Shown here in pieces: positions 42,200 through 50,774 of a stretch of 64,000 nucleotides of DNA (the first letter of the stretch is position 1; every line of letters starts with the position of its first letter). Source of the DNA: Hyphomicrobium_A sp039933175 (GTDB taxonomy: Bacteria; Pseudomonadota; Alphaproteobacteria; Rhizobiales; Hyphomicrobiaceae); the NCBI GenBank assembly GCA_039933175.1, contig JBDTOR010000001.1, forward strand, positions 1 through 64,000, written 5' to 3'. The translations under genes were made by a program, and so were the position numbers. Under the pieces are notes generated by a model. It did no database searches and was not told where the DNA came from. It saw nothing but the letters and a program-made list of their open reading frames with translations.

Positions 42200-42652
42200 A
42201 TGGACAGGCTGTTCACCCTGCTGACCTCGTTTCACGGCCGTATTCCGCGGCAGCAATGGTGGATCGGCTTCATCATCACCTTTCTCGGCAGCATCGCCGG
42301 GACGCTGCTGTTCAACCCCGACATGCTGGTCAGCGACGAGGCCGTGCCGCCGCAGTGGCCCGATACGTTCTGGCAGCTCGCCTGGCTGGTGCCGGCCACG
42401 GCGATTACCGTAAAGCGCTTCAACGATCGCGACTGGCCGTGGTGGCTAGGCTATGCATTTGCGGCGTTCGGCGCGTTTCTCTACGTGGCGCCGCACTTCG
42501 GGTTGCTGATCGACCCTGAGGCCGGCGGCGTCGGCGCGGCCAGTTTCTGGCTGTTGGTGGTTGTCATCCTCGCTGTCTCGATCGACAACGGGTTTCTCCG
42601 CGGCACGCGCGGCCCCAATCGCTACGGTCCCGATCCATTGGCAGGAGCCTAG
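42200..42652 (+). CDS. DUF805 family membrane protein
   Basis: A 150-residue protein matching DUF805: it opens with MDRLFTLLTSFHGRIPRQQWWIGF (start of the family pattern GRisRkxfW) and has about four hydrophobic segments. The conserved KRFNDRDWPWWLG stretch is near residue 73. Function unknown; inner membrane. It sits between the two-span membrane protein and dapE with gaps of nine and eight bases. Confidence 0.85.
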   Translation: MDRLFTLLTSFHGRIPRQQWWIGFIITFLGSIAGTLLFNPDMLVSDEAVPPQWPDTFWQLAWLVPATAITVKRFNDRDWPWWLGYAFAAFGAFLYVAPHFGLLIDPEAGGVGAASFWLLVVVILAVSIDNGFLRGTRGPNRYGPDPLAGA

Positions 42653-42660
42653 ACATCGGC

Positions 42661-43830
42661 ATGTCGACCGCCTCAGATCCCGTCGCGCTGGCCCAGGCGC
42701 TGATCCGCTGCGAAAGCGTGACACCCGCCGAAGGCGGCGCGCTGACGCTGCTGGAGGGCGTTCTCTCCGCCGCCGGGTTCGAGTGCCACCGCATGACCTT
42801 TTCCGAGCCGGGCTTCCCCGACGTGCAGAACCTCTACGCGCGGCTCGGCAACACCGGGCCCAACCTCTGCTTTGCCGGCCATACCGACGTCGTGCCGCCG
42901 GGCGACATCGACGCGTGGACGTCGCCCCCGTTTGCCGCCCAGATCCGCGACGGCGTCCTCTACGGCCGCGGCGCCGTCGATATGAAGGGTGAGATCGCCT
43001 GCTTCGTGGCGGCCGCGAAGCGCTTTCTGGACGCTGGCGGCGGCAAGCTGCCTGGGTCGATCTCGCTGCTGATCACCGGCGATGAGGAGGGCGACAGCGT
43101 CAACGGCACCATCAAGGTGCTCGACTGGCTGAAGGCACGCGGCGAAGTTCTGCACGCCTGCGTGGTGGGAGAGCCGTCGAGCCGCCACGCCGTGGGCGAT
43201 GAGATCAAAATCGGGCGCCGCGGCTCGCTCAACGGCGACCTCGTCGTCGAAGGCAAGCAGGGTCACGCCGCCTACCCGCACATCGCCGACAATCCGGTGC
43301 CGAAGCTCGCCCGCATCATCGACAGGTTGTCGAACCTGCGGCTCGACAACGGCACGTCGAACTTCGAAGCCTCGCATCTGGTCGTCACGGTCATCTCGGT
43401 GCCGAACACGGCGACCAACGTCATTCCCGCCCAGGCACGGGCGCGCTTTAACGTGCGCTACAACGATGCGCATCAGCGCGCGACGCTCGAAGACGTGCTG
43501 CGCAAGGCGTGCACGGAAGCAGCCGCCGAGGTCGGCGCGCGCTTCACGCTTTCGTTCTCCGGCACCGGCGATGTGTTCGTGACGCAAGCAGGTCCGCTCG
43601 TCCAAACTATGCAGGTTGCAGTGCAGGAGATCACCGGGCGCACACCCAAGCTGTCGACGACAGGCGGCACATCCGACGCCCGCTTCATCAAAGATCATTG
43701 CCCAGTGATCGAACTCGGATTGCTCAATGCCACCATTCACCAGGTCGATGAATGCGTGCCGGTCGCCGATCTCGAAACGCTGACCAAAATCTACGAGCGC
43801 TTCATCGCGCTGTTTTTCGCACGCGCATAG
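42661..43830 (+). CDS. dapE: Succinyl-diaminopimelate desuccinylase
   Basis: Zinc-dependent M20-family amidohydrolase of 389 residues that releases LL-diaminopimelate from its N-succinyl form. The metal-site motifs are present: GHTDVVPPGD near residue 78, GRGAVDMKG, TGDEEGDS near 143 and the C-terminal IELGLLNATIHQVDE. GGTSDARFI near 336 is typical of DapE. Eight bases separate it from the DUF805 gene. Together with dapD upstream and lysA it covers three steps of the lysine branch. Confidence 0.96.
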   Translation: MSTASDPVALAQALIRCESVTPAEGGALTLLEGVLSAAGFECHRMTFSEPGFPDVQNLYARLGNTGPNLCFAGHTDVVPPGDIDAWTSPPFAAQIRDGVLYGRGAVDMKGEIACFVAAAKRFLDAGGGKLPGSISLLITGDEEGDSVNGTIKVLDWLKARGEVLHACVVGEPSSRHAVGDEIKIGRRGSLNGDLVVEGKQGHAAYPHIADNPVPKLARIIDRLSNLRLDNGTSNFEASHLVVTVISVPNTATNVIPAQARARFNVRYNDAHQRATLEDVLRKACTEAAAEVGARFTLSFSGTGDVFVTQAGPLVQTMQVAVQEITGRTPKLSTTGGTSDARFIKDHCPVIELGLLNATIHQVDECVPVADLETLTKIYERFIALFFARA

Positions 43831-43914
43831 CAGAGGATACTTTCTGCGGCTTGTTGCAAATCGCGTCGACGCGTAACACTCTCCGCATATTGAACACGCA
43901 AGGCATTGCGGGCC

Positions 43915-44295
43915 GTGACCGACACCGATTTCGATATCAGCATGCTCACGCGTCGCGGCATACCATTGGGCCGCTTCGATGCCGGCGAGCGCATTTTCCT
44001 TGAGCACGAGAGCGGCACGGCGATGTATGTCGTGCGCAGCGGCGCCGTCGACGTCATCACGTTCGGCAACGTTCTCGAGCGCGTCGGCCCAGGCGGCATC
44101 TTCGGCGAGATGGCGCTTATCGAGGATGCTCCGCGCGCGGCTGCTGCCCTTGCCAGCGAACCGACGGAAGTGCTGGTCATCGACAAACCGATGTTCCTCA
44201 CGCTGATCGCCGAGGAGCCGGAGTTCGCGCTGCAGATCATGAAGCTGATGGCCGAGCGCGTACGCCGTAAGCCCGCCGGTCCAGCCGCGCCTTAG
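43915..44295 (+). CDS. Single-domain cyclic nucleotide-binding protein
   Basis: About 126 residues, the whole of which is one Crp-type cyclic nucleotide-binding domain. It has the beta-roll pattern (FDAGERIFLEHESGTAMYVVRSGAVDVI) and a phosphate-binding cassette (GPGGIFGEMALIEDAPRAAAALA). There is no C-terminal DNA-binding helix-turn-helix, so it is not a normal Crp/Fnr regulator; it may act by protein contacts. The start is probably the GTG at 43915 (a TTG at 43906 is in frame). It lies 84 bases after dapE. Confidence 0.8.
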   Translation: MTDTDFDISMLTRRGIPLGRFDAGERIFLEHESGTAMYVVRSGAVDVITFGNVLERVGPGGIFGEMALIEDAPRAAAALASEPTEVLVIDKPMFLTLIAEEPEFALQIMKLMAERVRRKPAGPAAP

Positions 44296-44307
44296 CCGCT
44301 GCCGGCT

Positions 44308-44574
44308 TTAGGCGCTGCGTGCGCCGCGGGTGCGCGAGCGGCGGCGAACGGCTTCGCCGGTCGAGAAATGGATCGCCAGCCCGTGCGCCACGATGCCGAT
44401 GCCCCAGCCGAGCAGCGGCCAGTAAAACCACAGCTTGTCCGGAGTCAGCAGCAGATTGACGGCTATCAGAATGGCGTTGACCAGCACGAACGAGGAAAAG
44501 TGAAAGAAAAAGCCGGTATCGCCCAATATCGTGTCGGCGAGATAGTCCTGGGTCTTGGTGATGAACGGCGGCAT
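44308..44574 (-). CDS. 2TM domain protein
   Basis: An 88-residue protein with two membrane spans (about 22-42 and 50-72) and the LWFYWPLLGWGIGIVAHGLAIHF pattern of the 2TM domain family, which in other bacteria is often attached to histidine kinases. The end is Arg-rich. AGGA precedes the ATG at 44574. Function unknown. Confidence 0.78.
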   Translation of the reverse strand: MPPFITKTQDYLADTILGDTGFFFHFSSFVLVNAILIAVNLLLTPDKLWFYWPLLGWGIGIVAHGLAIHFSTGEAVRRRSRTRGARSA

Positions 44575-44694
44575 GGGGCAATCCTCAATCGGCATCGATC
44601 TCGGTTGCAGTCTAACACGGCCGCCAAAGCGGCGCCTGCGACCCCGCGCCCATAGCAAACGCTTCCCTAGCGCACTGTTACCAATGGTCTATTC

Positions 44695-45264
44695 CTACTG
44701 CTCGGGACGTGCATCAACGCTGTCGGCGTCGATCGAGTAGCCCGCGTCGGCAAGCCCGGTGAAGGCGGTCTCGGTCTTCAGGGTGCCCGTCACCCAGACC
44801 GGGTCGAACTGTCCGGCGAGCTGAATGCCCTTCTCCGACTTCACATAGACGATCTGGTTGGCCGGCGGGGGCGGAACGTGGATGCAGGCGCCGACGAACG
44901 GCACCAGCAAGAACTCCTTGATGGTTGTCGCCTCGAAGTCGAGCGGCACGACGTAGCCGCCGATGCGCACGCGCTTGCCGCTGAACTCCGTCACCACGCG
45001 CGGCGGCTTGTCGCCACCCGGCTGCCGGCGCTTCATCGACATGAAGCCGCCCTCGGCCAGTGGCGGCGGCGGAGCACCATCATCCGCCGAAGACGCGGGC
45101 GCCGCACCGGAGAAGAACGTCTTCGGTTTTGGCTTCACCGCCTCGGCCGGCGGCACGAGCTGGCCCCACTTGAGATCGATCGGCGTATCGACCGCGTACG
45201 AGGCGCCGAGTGGCGCCAGCGCGAGGACCAGAACCAGCACGACACGAGCTAAGGAATTCGTCAT
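44695..45264 (-). CDS. DUF3299 periplasmic protein
   Basis: A 189-residue protein with a signal peptide (LVLVLALAPLGASYA) and the DUF3299 pattern (VRIGGYVVPLDFEATTIKEFLLVPFVGACIHVPPPPANQIVYV). The conserved Cys-Ile-His of that stretch could bind a metal. It is the last gene of the operon that runs DUF2946, DUF2796, ABC ATPase, permease, DUF3299, with 11 bases to the permease stop. DUF3299 is commonly found beside such ABC systems. GGAGAG precedes the ATG at 45264. Confidence 0.84.
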   Translation of the reverse strand: MTNSLARVVLVLVLALAPLGASYAVDTPIDLKWGQLVPPAEAVKPKPKTFFSGAAPASSADDGAPPPPLAEGGFMSMKRRQPGGDKPPRVVTEFSGKRVRIGGYVVPLDFEATTIKEFLLVPFVGACIHVPPPPANQIVYVKSEKGIQLAGQFDPVWVTGTLKTETAFTGLADAGYSIDADSVDARPEQ

Positions 45265-45275
45265 CGATCTCTCCA

Positions 45276-46550
45276 TCAGGTGCGCACGGTCATGCCGTCG
45301 GCCAGCGAAAGCCGGTAGGCCCGCATGGCCGGCAACAACCCGGCGAGGAATCCAGCGGCGACGATCGCCGCGAGCATCAGCCATTCGCGCTGCGTCGGCG
45401 CGGCAATGTCGAGATTGAGGCCATAGGTGGCATCGACCCAGGGCCGCAGCAACGCCAGCGAGACGTAGAGCAGCGTCACGCCGAGCGCGACGCCGGCCAG
45501 TGTCAGCAGCCCGGCTTCGGTGACGAGCAGGCCGAGGATGGTAGACGGCCGCGCGCCAACGGAGCGCAGGATGGCCATCTCGCGCCGCCGCTCGTTCAGT
45601 GTCGTCAGGATCATGGTCACCATTCCAAGTAGCGCGGTGGCGACGACCATCGCCGACACGACCGACAGCGCCGTCTCAGCCGTGCCGACGAGGCCCCAGA
45701 GTTCCTGCAGCGCCGCGCCCGGCATGATCGCCGACAACGGCTCCTGCGCGTATTGGTTGATGGCCCGTTGCAGCTGGAAGGTGGCAAGCTTCGATTTCAG
45801 GCCAACCAGCGCCGCAGTGATCGCCGTCGGCTTCAAGTCCATGTGGCGCACCTGCTCGGCAGATACCTCCTCGCCCGGCACCGGCATGCCGCTCTGCCAG
45901 TCGACGTGGATAGCCTCGATGGCTTCGAGGCTGACATGCACCGTGCGGTCGACCGGCGTCCCGGTCTTGGCGAGGATGCCCGAGACGCGGAACGGCTTGT
46001 CGGCGTGCTCGATGAACGACACCGAGCCGAGGCCGTGGGCGACGATGATCGGATCGCCGACCTTGTAACCGAGCACTTTTGCTACATCGGCGCCGATCAC
46101 GGCGTCGAACAGATCCTTGAACGGGCCGCCGGAAGCGAACGCCAGGCTTTGTCCGTGGCGATACTTGTAGCGCTCGAAGTAGTCAACGGTCGTGCCAAGC
46201 ACGCGAAAGCCGTGATGGCTGTCGCCAAGCGATACAGGCACGATCCACGCCACCTCGGGCCGCTTGGCGATGTCCTCATAGCTTTTCCAGGTGACGTTGT
46301 TCGTCGCGTTGCCGATGCGGAAGATCGAATACAGCAGCAGCTGGATGCTGCCGCTGCGGGCCCCGACGATCAGATCGGTGCCGGATATCGTGTTGGCGAA
46401 GCTCTCGCGCGCGCCGGTGCGCACCTTCTCCACGCCGAGCAGCAGCATCACGCTGAACGCGATGGAAAGCACGGTAAGGCAGGCAGTCAGAGCGCGGTTA
46501 CGCAGCGATTGCAGGGCCAGACGCGGAATGATGGGGCTGGGCAGCATCAT
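45276..46550 (-). CDS. ABC transporter permease, FtsX/MacB type
   Basis: A 424-residue inner-membrane permease with the MacB/LolC-like layout: one N-terminal span (after LALQSLRNRALTACLTVL), a large periplasmic domain, and three C-terminal spans (about 275-300, 330-355, 390-410). The C-terminal VTMILTTLNERRREMAILRSVGARP stretch is the FtsX signature. Such permeases use ATP to drive work in the periplasm rather than bulk transport. The ATG overlaps the stop of the ATPase gene (ATGA), so the two are translationally coupled. The metal-associated genes around it suggest a role in metal or metalloprotein handling. Confidence 0.92.
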   Translation of the reverse strand: MMLPSPIIPRLALQSLRNRALTACLTVLSIAFSVMLLLGVEKVRTGARESFANTISGTDLIVGARSGSIQLLLYSIFRIGNATNNVTWKSYEDIAKRPEVAWIVPVSLGDSHHGFRVLGTTVDYFERYKYRHGQSLAFASGGPFKDLFDAVIGADVAKVLGYKVGDPIIVAHGLGSVSFIEHADKPFRVSGILAKTGTPVDRTVHVSLEAIEAIHVDWQSGMPVPGEEVSAEQVRHMDLKPTAITAALVGLKSKLATFQLQRAINQYAQEPLSAIMPGAALQELWGLVGTAETALSVVSAMVVATALLGMVTMILTTLNERRREMAILRSVGARPSTILGLLVTEAGLLTLAGVALGVTLLYVSLALLRPWVDATYGLNLDIAAPTQREWLMLAAIVAAGFLAGLLPAMRAYRLSLADGMTVRT

Positions 46551-47278
46551 GCTGCATTGCTCCTTTCGGAGACGGCGATCTCGTCCAGCCGCAGCACCCG
46601 GTCGAAGCGCGAGCCGAGCTGCTCCTCGTGGCTGACCATGATGACCGAGGCACCGGCTGCCTCCGCCTCGGCAAAGAGCAGGTCGAGAAAGGCGAGTTGC
46701 CGGTCGCGGTCCAACGCCGAAGTTGGCTCGTCGGCGACGATCAGCTCCGGACCGCCGATCAGCGCCCGCGCGGCGGCGACCCGCTGCTGCTGGCCGACGC
46801 TGAGATTCGCCGCCGAGAGCCCTCCGAGGTCCGCGGCATCGAGCCCCAAGCTCCGCAGCAGCCGTCGCGCTTCGTCCTCGGTCGCGCCGCGGCCCTCGGC
46901 CCGGCCGCGGCGACCGCGCGCAAAACTCAACGGCAGCAGGACATTATCGAGGATGGAGCCGTACGGCAGCAGGTTGAACATCTGGAAAATGATGCCGAAG
47001 TGCTCGGCGCGGAACCGGTCCCGCGCCGCGTTCGACAGCTGCGTCAAGTCGGTGCCGAGCACCTCGAGCTTGCCGGCCGACGGCGGCACGATCCCGCACA
47101 GCAAGCTGAGGAACGTCGACTTGCCCGTGCCCGAAGGCCCGACCAACAGGACGCGTTGCCGCGCGGGCAACGCGAAGTCCTCGATCGTCAGCGAGAACGA
47201 TCGCGTGCCCGGCCAGCGGAAGCGGACGCCCGACATTCGCACGACGGCGGGCGATGCGGGGTCATGCGACTTCTGCAT
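46547..47278 (-). CDS. ABC transporter ATP-binding protein
   Basis: A 243-residue ATPase of the MacB/LolD family that pairs with the FtsX-type permease. Walker A is GPSGTGKST near residue 48, the ABC signature is LSVGQQQR near 150 and Walker B with the following Glu is ELIVADEPTSALD near 172. The frame is open further upstream, but the ATG at 47278 overlaps the preceding stop (TGATG), and the family starts there. Confidence 0.93.
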   Translation of the reverse strand: MQKSHDPASPAVVRMSGVRFRWPGTRSFSLTIEDFALPARQRVLLVGPSGTGKSTFLSLLCGIVPPSAGKLEVLGTDLTQLSNAARDRFRAEHFGIIFQMFNLLPYGSILDNVLLPLSFARGRRGRAEGRGATEDEARRLLRSLGLDAADLGGLSAANLSVGQQQRVAAARALIGGPELIVADEPTSALDRDRQLAFLDLLFAEAEAAGASVIMVSHEEQLGSRFDRVLRLDEIAVSERSNAA

Positions 47279-47877
47279 CACATGATCCCGGCGAGGTCGA
47301 GAGTCGGCTTGCTGCGGCTCACCTCGAACTGACTCTGGCCTTTGCCGGTCACGACGCTGACGGTGAGGTCGTGCGCGCCGGCGAACAGGGTGAAGTAGTC
47401 GAAGGTGATAGTGGTCAGCCCGGCGGGATTGGTACAATCGAGCGCATACGTCACGTGGAACTGGTTGTGACCGGCGTGCTCGTCATGGCCGTGCTTGTCC
47501 TTGGCATCGTTGTGATCGCCGTCGTTGTCGTCGTCATCATGATGATGCTCCGCCTCGATGGCGACTTTGGCCTCGGCGACGGTGCAGCCGGCATCCGCAG
47601 GCAGCGCGAACACGCCGAGCGGCTTCTCCAGGTGGGCCTTGGCCTTGTCGACTACCGCCTTTTGATCATCGGTCGTCGCCGCATGCTCGAAGCCGACGAT
47701 GTCCATGCCGGGCACCTCCAGCTCCATGGAAACGCGCTTGTCCTCGATCGCGATGTTCAGCGTACCGTGGCCGTGCACGTGCGGGCCGAGCTCGCGGTGC
47801 TCTTCCTCGGCACGCGGGGCGGTCGTCAGCAGGGATATCGCGGCGACGGCGAGCGAAATTGTGAGTTGCTTGCGCAT
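47278..47877 (-). CDS. DUF2796 / ZrgA-like His-rich periplasmic protein
   Basis: A 199-residue periplasmic protein with a signal peptide (ISLAVAAISLLTTAPRA). The mature protein starts with HRELGPHVHGHGTLNIA, and a His/Asp-rich loop near residue 110-140 (HHHDDDDNDGDHNDAKDKHGHDEHAGH) should bind divalent metal. DUF2796 members include ZrgA of the Vibrio zinc-uptake operon ZrgABCDE, which also has an ABC ATPase and FtsX-like permease. A zinc role here is inferred from that. GAGGAG lies eight bases before the ATG. No Zur box could be recognised upstream. Confidence 0.88.
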   Translation of the reverse strand: MRKQLTISLAVAAISLLTTAPRAEEEHRELGPHVHGHGTLNIAIEDKRVSMELEVPGMDIVGFEHAATTDDQKAVVDKAKAHLEKPLGVFALPADAGCTVAEAKVAIEAEHHHDDDDNDGDHNDAKDKHGHDEHAGHNQFHVTYALDCTNPAGLTTITFDYFTLFAGAHDLTVSVVTGKGQSQFEVSRSKPTLDLAGIM

Positions 47878-47969
47878 GGTCGTGCTCCTCGATCGGTACC
47901 GCTCGCGCGTGCGGCCACGGGGGCGGCATCGCCGGCGGATGTGGGGGCTGCGGATCGACGGGTGAGGAG

Positions 47970-48401
47970 TTAGGCGACCGGCGGTGCACGTGCCTGGAAG
48001 TTGATGATGGCGTGGCCGGGGGCGGCCGCATCGGCACGTAGCGGGACCAGCGTCGCAAAGCGCGGCGCGTCCAGTGATACGGCCGGGGCCGTCGGCATAA
48101 CGCCCGTGCCAGCCGCTGCCACGGACCAGCATATTGGGCAGTCATTGCCGTGATGATGCGGGACGGCCGGCTGGCAACCCAAGTTTACCACGGCGCGACA
48201 GCTGACTGCTGTGGCGAGATTTTTGGCCCACGCGCGGGCCCCTGCACGGGCGGCAGCGCTCATGCCGCTATAGGCACCGGCCGCCGTGTGCACGTGCATG
48301 CCGGTATGCACATGCATTTGCGCCAAGAAGAGCGCTGCCTGCATCGTCAAAGCGAGCAGTGCAACCAGTCCGGGGCTCGATCGACGGCGAAAGAAGCTCA
48401 T
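47970..48401 (-). CDS. DUF2946 family protein
   Basis: A 143-residue protein. The N-terminal segment is hydrophobic (SPGLVALLALTMQAALFLAQ), followed by His/Ala-rich stretches. CQPAVPHHHGNDCPICW near residue 90 has the Cys/His cluster typical of DUF2946, seen beside copper or zinc genes. GGAG precedes the ATG at 48401. It is the first gene of the metal-linked operon, 92 bases before the DUF2796 gene. Confidence 0.75.
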   Translation of the reverse strand: MSFFRRRSSPGLVALLALTMQAALFLAQMHVHTGMHVHTAAGAYSGMSAAARAGARAWAKNLATAVSCRAVVNLGCQPAVPHHHGNDCPICWSVAAAGTGVMPTAPAVSLDAPRFATLVPLRADAAAPGHAIINFQARAPPVA

Positions 48402-48610
48402 TCCGTCTCCAGGGGCAGACGAGACGATACGCCGAAAACTGCGGCGAGCGAAAGACACACCCCACTGCCGCGACGCCACATCCGGGGGCGGATGGTGAAC
48501 GCCGCCCTTGAAGGCGCCGTTAGCCAAGCCTGTGTTTCCTGCGTCCCGCGCTTGTTGGGCACCCCTAAGTTTGGCAATCTGCCGTCTGATATTTGCCCCA
48601 GGGGATTTGG

Positions 48611-50230
48611 ATGCTCAGGTCGATTTTAGGCTCGCACGGTTGGCGGCTGGCTGCGGTTCTCGCGCCGGCCTTTCTTTTTGTCGTGCTCGGCGCCGGGATT
48701 GCGCTGTCCGGCATGATCTTCGACCGCGATGAGGTGCGCGAAAGCGTCGTGCGCATCGAGGTCGAGCTTACTCAAGGGGGCGCCCGCCAAGGCACCGGCT
48801 TCATCATCAACGACAAGCGGGTCATCGCGACCAACAACCACGTCATCGAGGGCGCCAAGGCGATCTACGTGACGTTCCTTGCCAATGGCAAGCCGACGGC
48901 GATCCCGGCTCGTCTGATCGCCACAGATCCCGTCGGCGACATGGCGCTGATCGAGACGATCATCGACATCTATGGCGAACCGGTGGTGCTGGCGGACTAC
49001 GACACCAGCCCCCCTGCAAAAGTAACCGCGATCGGCTACCCCGTGGCGGCCGACTTCGTCGCCGACAACAACTACCTGCCCGCCATCGCCTTCGAGCCGT
49101 CCTATACGGTCGGCACCGTCGCGCGCACCCTGTCGAATACCAAGTATCTCGGCGGCGAGCGGCTGATCCAGCACACAGCGGCGATCAATCCCGGCAACAG
49201 CGGCGGCCCGCTGTTCGACGACTGCGGCCGTGTCATCGGCATCAACACGCTGCGCACGGTGGCCAAGGAATCTGACTATGCGCAGGGCATTTTCTTCGCG
49301 GTCGACATTCGCGAGCTGCATAAGCTGCTCGACGACAACGTCATCAAGGCGACCTCCGTCAGCAAGCCCTGCACTCCCGGCATGGAAACCAAAGAAGACC
49401 TGCCTCCGGCCAATACCAAGGAAGCCGAGGCCGTGATGTTCGATCGCTTCGCGGCATGCGTGAAATCGCGCCCGTGCGACCGGAACATCTGCAAGAGCCG
49501 CTATACCAATCGCGTCGCGACCGAGATGGTGACTTCACGGCAGGGCGACGTCGACGTGCGGATGACACTGGCGGAGCCGAACTGCGAAGGCCAAAAGGTA
49601 TCCGAGGCCGTTAGCGAGTTTCAGCGCTGCAATAGCCAACAGCCGTGTGAGTTCGAGAAAAGCTGCGGACCGAAACTCGAGGAGGCGCTCTCCGCCGACA
49701 ACATGAAGGACCGGCGTTCGATGTTTGACCGAGCCCGCACCCAGGCCGTAGCGGATTGCAAAGCGGCATCGGCGCCAGGTGTTTGGCGCGGTGCCGAGAC
49801 CGATAAGGGCATTTGGACAGCTGTGGTCTCCAACGAGAGAGGGGCATCGCTGGTGGTCTCATGCGATGTCGCCGGGCAGACTCCCGGCGCCGGCGTGATC
49901 CTGCTCGGCGCGGTCGCCGGTAAGCGCGATCGTTGGACCGGAACCCGTGCCGTACAGATGACGATCGATTCCTTCTCCGAGCCGCTACGCCTCGACCTCA
50001 AGACGCAGGACGCCGATCTGCAGGCGGGTGTGAAACACGTGGAATCGTCGGACACGCGCGGGTGGCTGAAGGAGTTGGTCGGAAAATTCAGCGTCGGCAG
50101 CGTCGTTACCTTCGAGGAGCCGAAAGTCTCGCTCGACGAGACGTTCTCCCTGTCGGGAGCGCAGGAGATGCTGGCGCCGTGCCTAAAGGCGAAGTTCGTC
50201 GAAGAGCAGCAGCAACAACAGCAACAGTAG
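48611..50230 (+). CDS. Trypsin-like serine protease with Cys-rich C-terminal region
   Basis: A 539-residue membrane-anchored or secreted protein. One hydrophobic segment (about 13-35) is followed by a trypsin/Deg-type protease domain: His in NNHVIEG near 77, Asp in GDMALIE near 110 and Ser in NPGNSGGP near 197. No PDZ domain is seen. The C-terminal region has two similar cysteine clusters, CVKSRPCDRNIC near 285 and CNSQQPCEFEKSC near 340, which may be disulfide-bonded repeats, then a beta-rich unit and a run of eight Gln at the end. Start ATG 48611 is behind AGGGG; a TTG at 48593 is in frame. Confidence 0.8.
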   Translation: MLRSILGSHGWRLAAVLAPAFLFVVLGAGIALSGMIFDRDEVRESVVRIEVELTQGGARQGTGFIINDKRVIATNNHVIEGAKAIYVTFLANGKPTAIPARLIATDPVGDMALIETIIDIYGEPVVLADYDTSPPAKVTAIGYPVAADFVADNNYLPAIAFEPSYTVGTVARTLSNTKYLGGERLIQHTAAINPGNSGGPLFDDCGRVIGINTLRTVAKESDYAQGIFFAVDIRELHKLLDDNVIKATSVSKPCTPGMETKEDLPPANTKEAEAVMFDRFAACVKSRPCDRNICKSRYTNRVATEMVTSRQGDVDVRMTLAEPNCEGQKVSEAVSEFQRCNSQQPCEFEKSCGPKLEEALSADNMKDRRSMFDRARTQAVADCKAASAPGVWRGAETDKGIWTAVVSNERGASLVVSCDVAGQTPGAGVILLGAVAGKRDRWTGTRAVQMTIDSFSEPLRLDLKTQDADLQAGVKHVESSDTRGWLKELVGKFSVGSVVTFEEPKVSLDETFSLSGAQEMLAPCLKAKFVEEQQQQQQQ

Positions 50231-50267
50231 GTTGCGGAAATTCGGCGGAGCGGCAGCTGAGCCGATG

Positions 50268-50726
50268 CTAGCGCTTCTTGCGGGCGCCCTGGCGTTTCAA
50301 CTCGCCGGTCGATGAGTAGTCCTGTCCGTTGTAGTTCGCGGACCACTCATACTTCATTGTGTCACCTTCGACAGAAAGCCGAAGCAGGCCGTTGAGGCAG
50401 CCGTCGGTCTTTTCGTCGGTCCCGCCATAGGTGATTGCCTCCTGATACTCGTAGGTATCCCCCTTGCGATCGCCGACCAGCATGCCGCCGCAGGGCGGTT
50501 CTCCCGGGTAGCGGCTGACGCCGCCTTTGGGTGAAACGAACGTTAGCCGGACGGTGAAAGGATCGGCATCGCCCTGTGCAGCCTGCCCTGACCACAGGCC
50601 GACGATGGCGTCTTGCAAGCTGCCGGCAACATCGCCCGCAACGTCCTCCTGCGCGCGACAGCCGTCGGCCACAGCAAACATGGCCAACACGCCCATAGCA
50701 GCGGCCACCAGGCCACCTCGCCGCAT
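50268..50726 (-). CDS. Secreted protein, paralogue 1 of a tandem pair
   Basis: A protein of about 152 residues with a signal peptide (GLVAAAMGVLAMFAVADG). The mature part shares clear blocks with the neighbouring gene at 50775: DAIVG-W-G near the start, the long block FVSPKGGVSRYPG, CGG-L-GDRKGD-YE, and GG-DEK-GC-GL--SV-GD-M-Y-WS. Four cysteines are conserved between the two. Function unknown; probably a small beta-sandwich. The upstream GTG at 50756 is also possible as start. Confidence 0.7.
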   Translation of the reverse strand: MRRGGLVAAAMGVLAMFAVADGCRAQEDVAGDVAGSLQDAIVGLWSGQAAQGDADPFTVRLTFVSPKGGVSRYPGEPPCGGMLVGDRKGDTYEYQEAITYGGTDEKTDGCLNGLLRLSVEGDTMKYEWSANYNGQDYSSTGELKRQGARKKR

Positions 50727-50774
50727 CCAGCTTTCGATCCGTCCGGGCCCGCTCACGTCACCGTCGCCTTTGCC

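Noticed and set aside
47878..47969. Zur box upstream of the DUF2796 gene
   Set aside because: No AT-rich palindrome of the Zur type could be identified.
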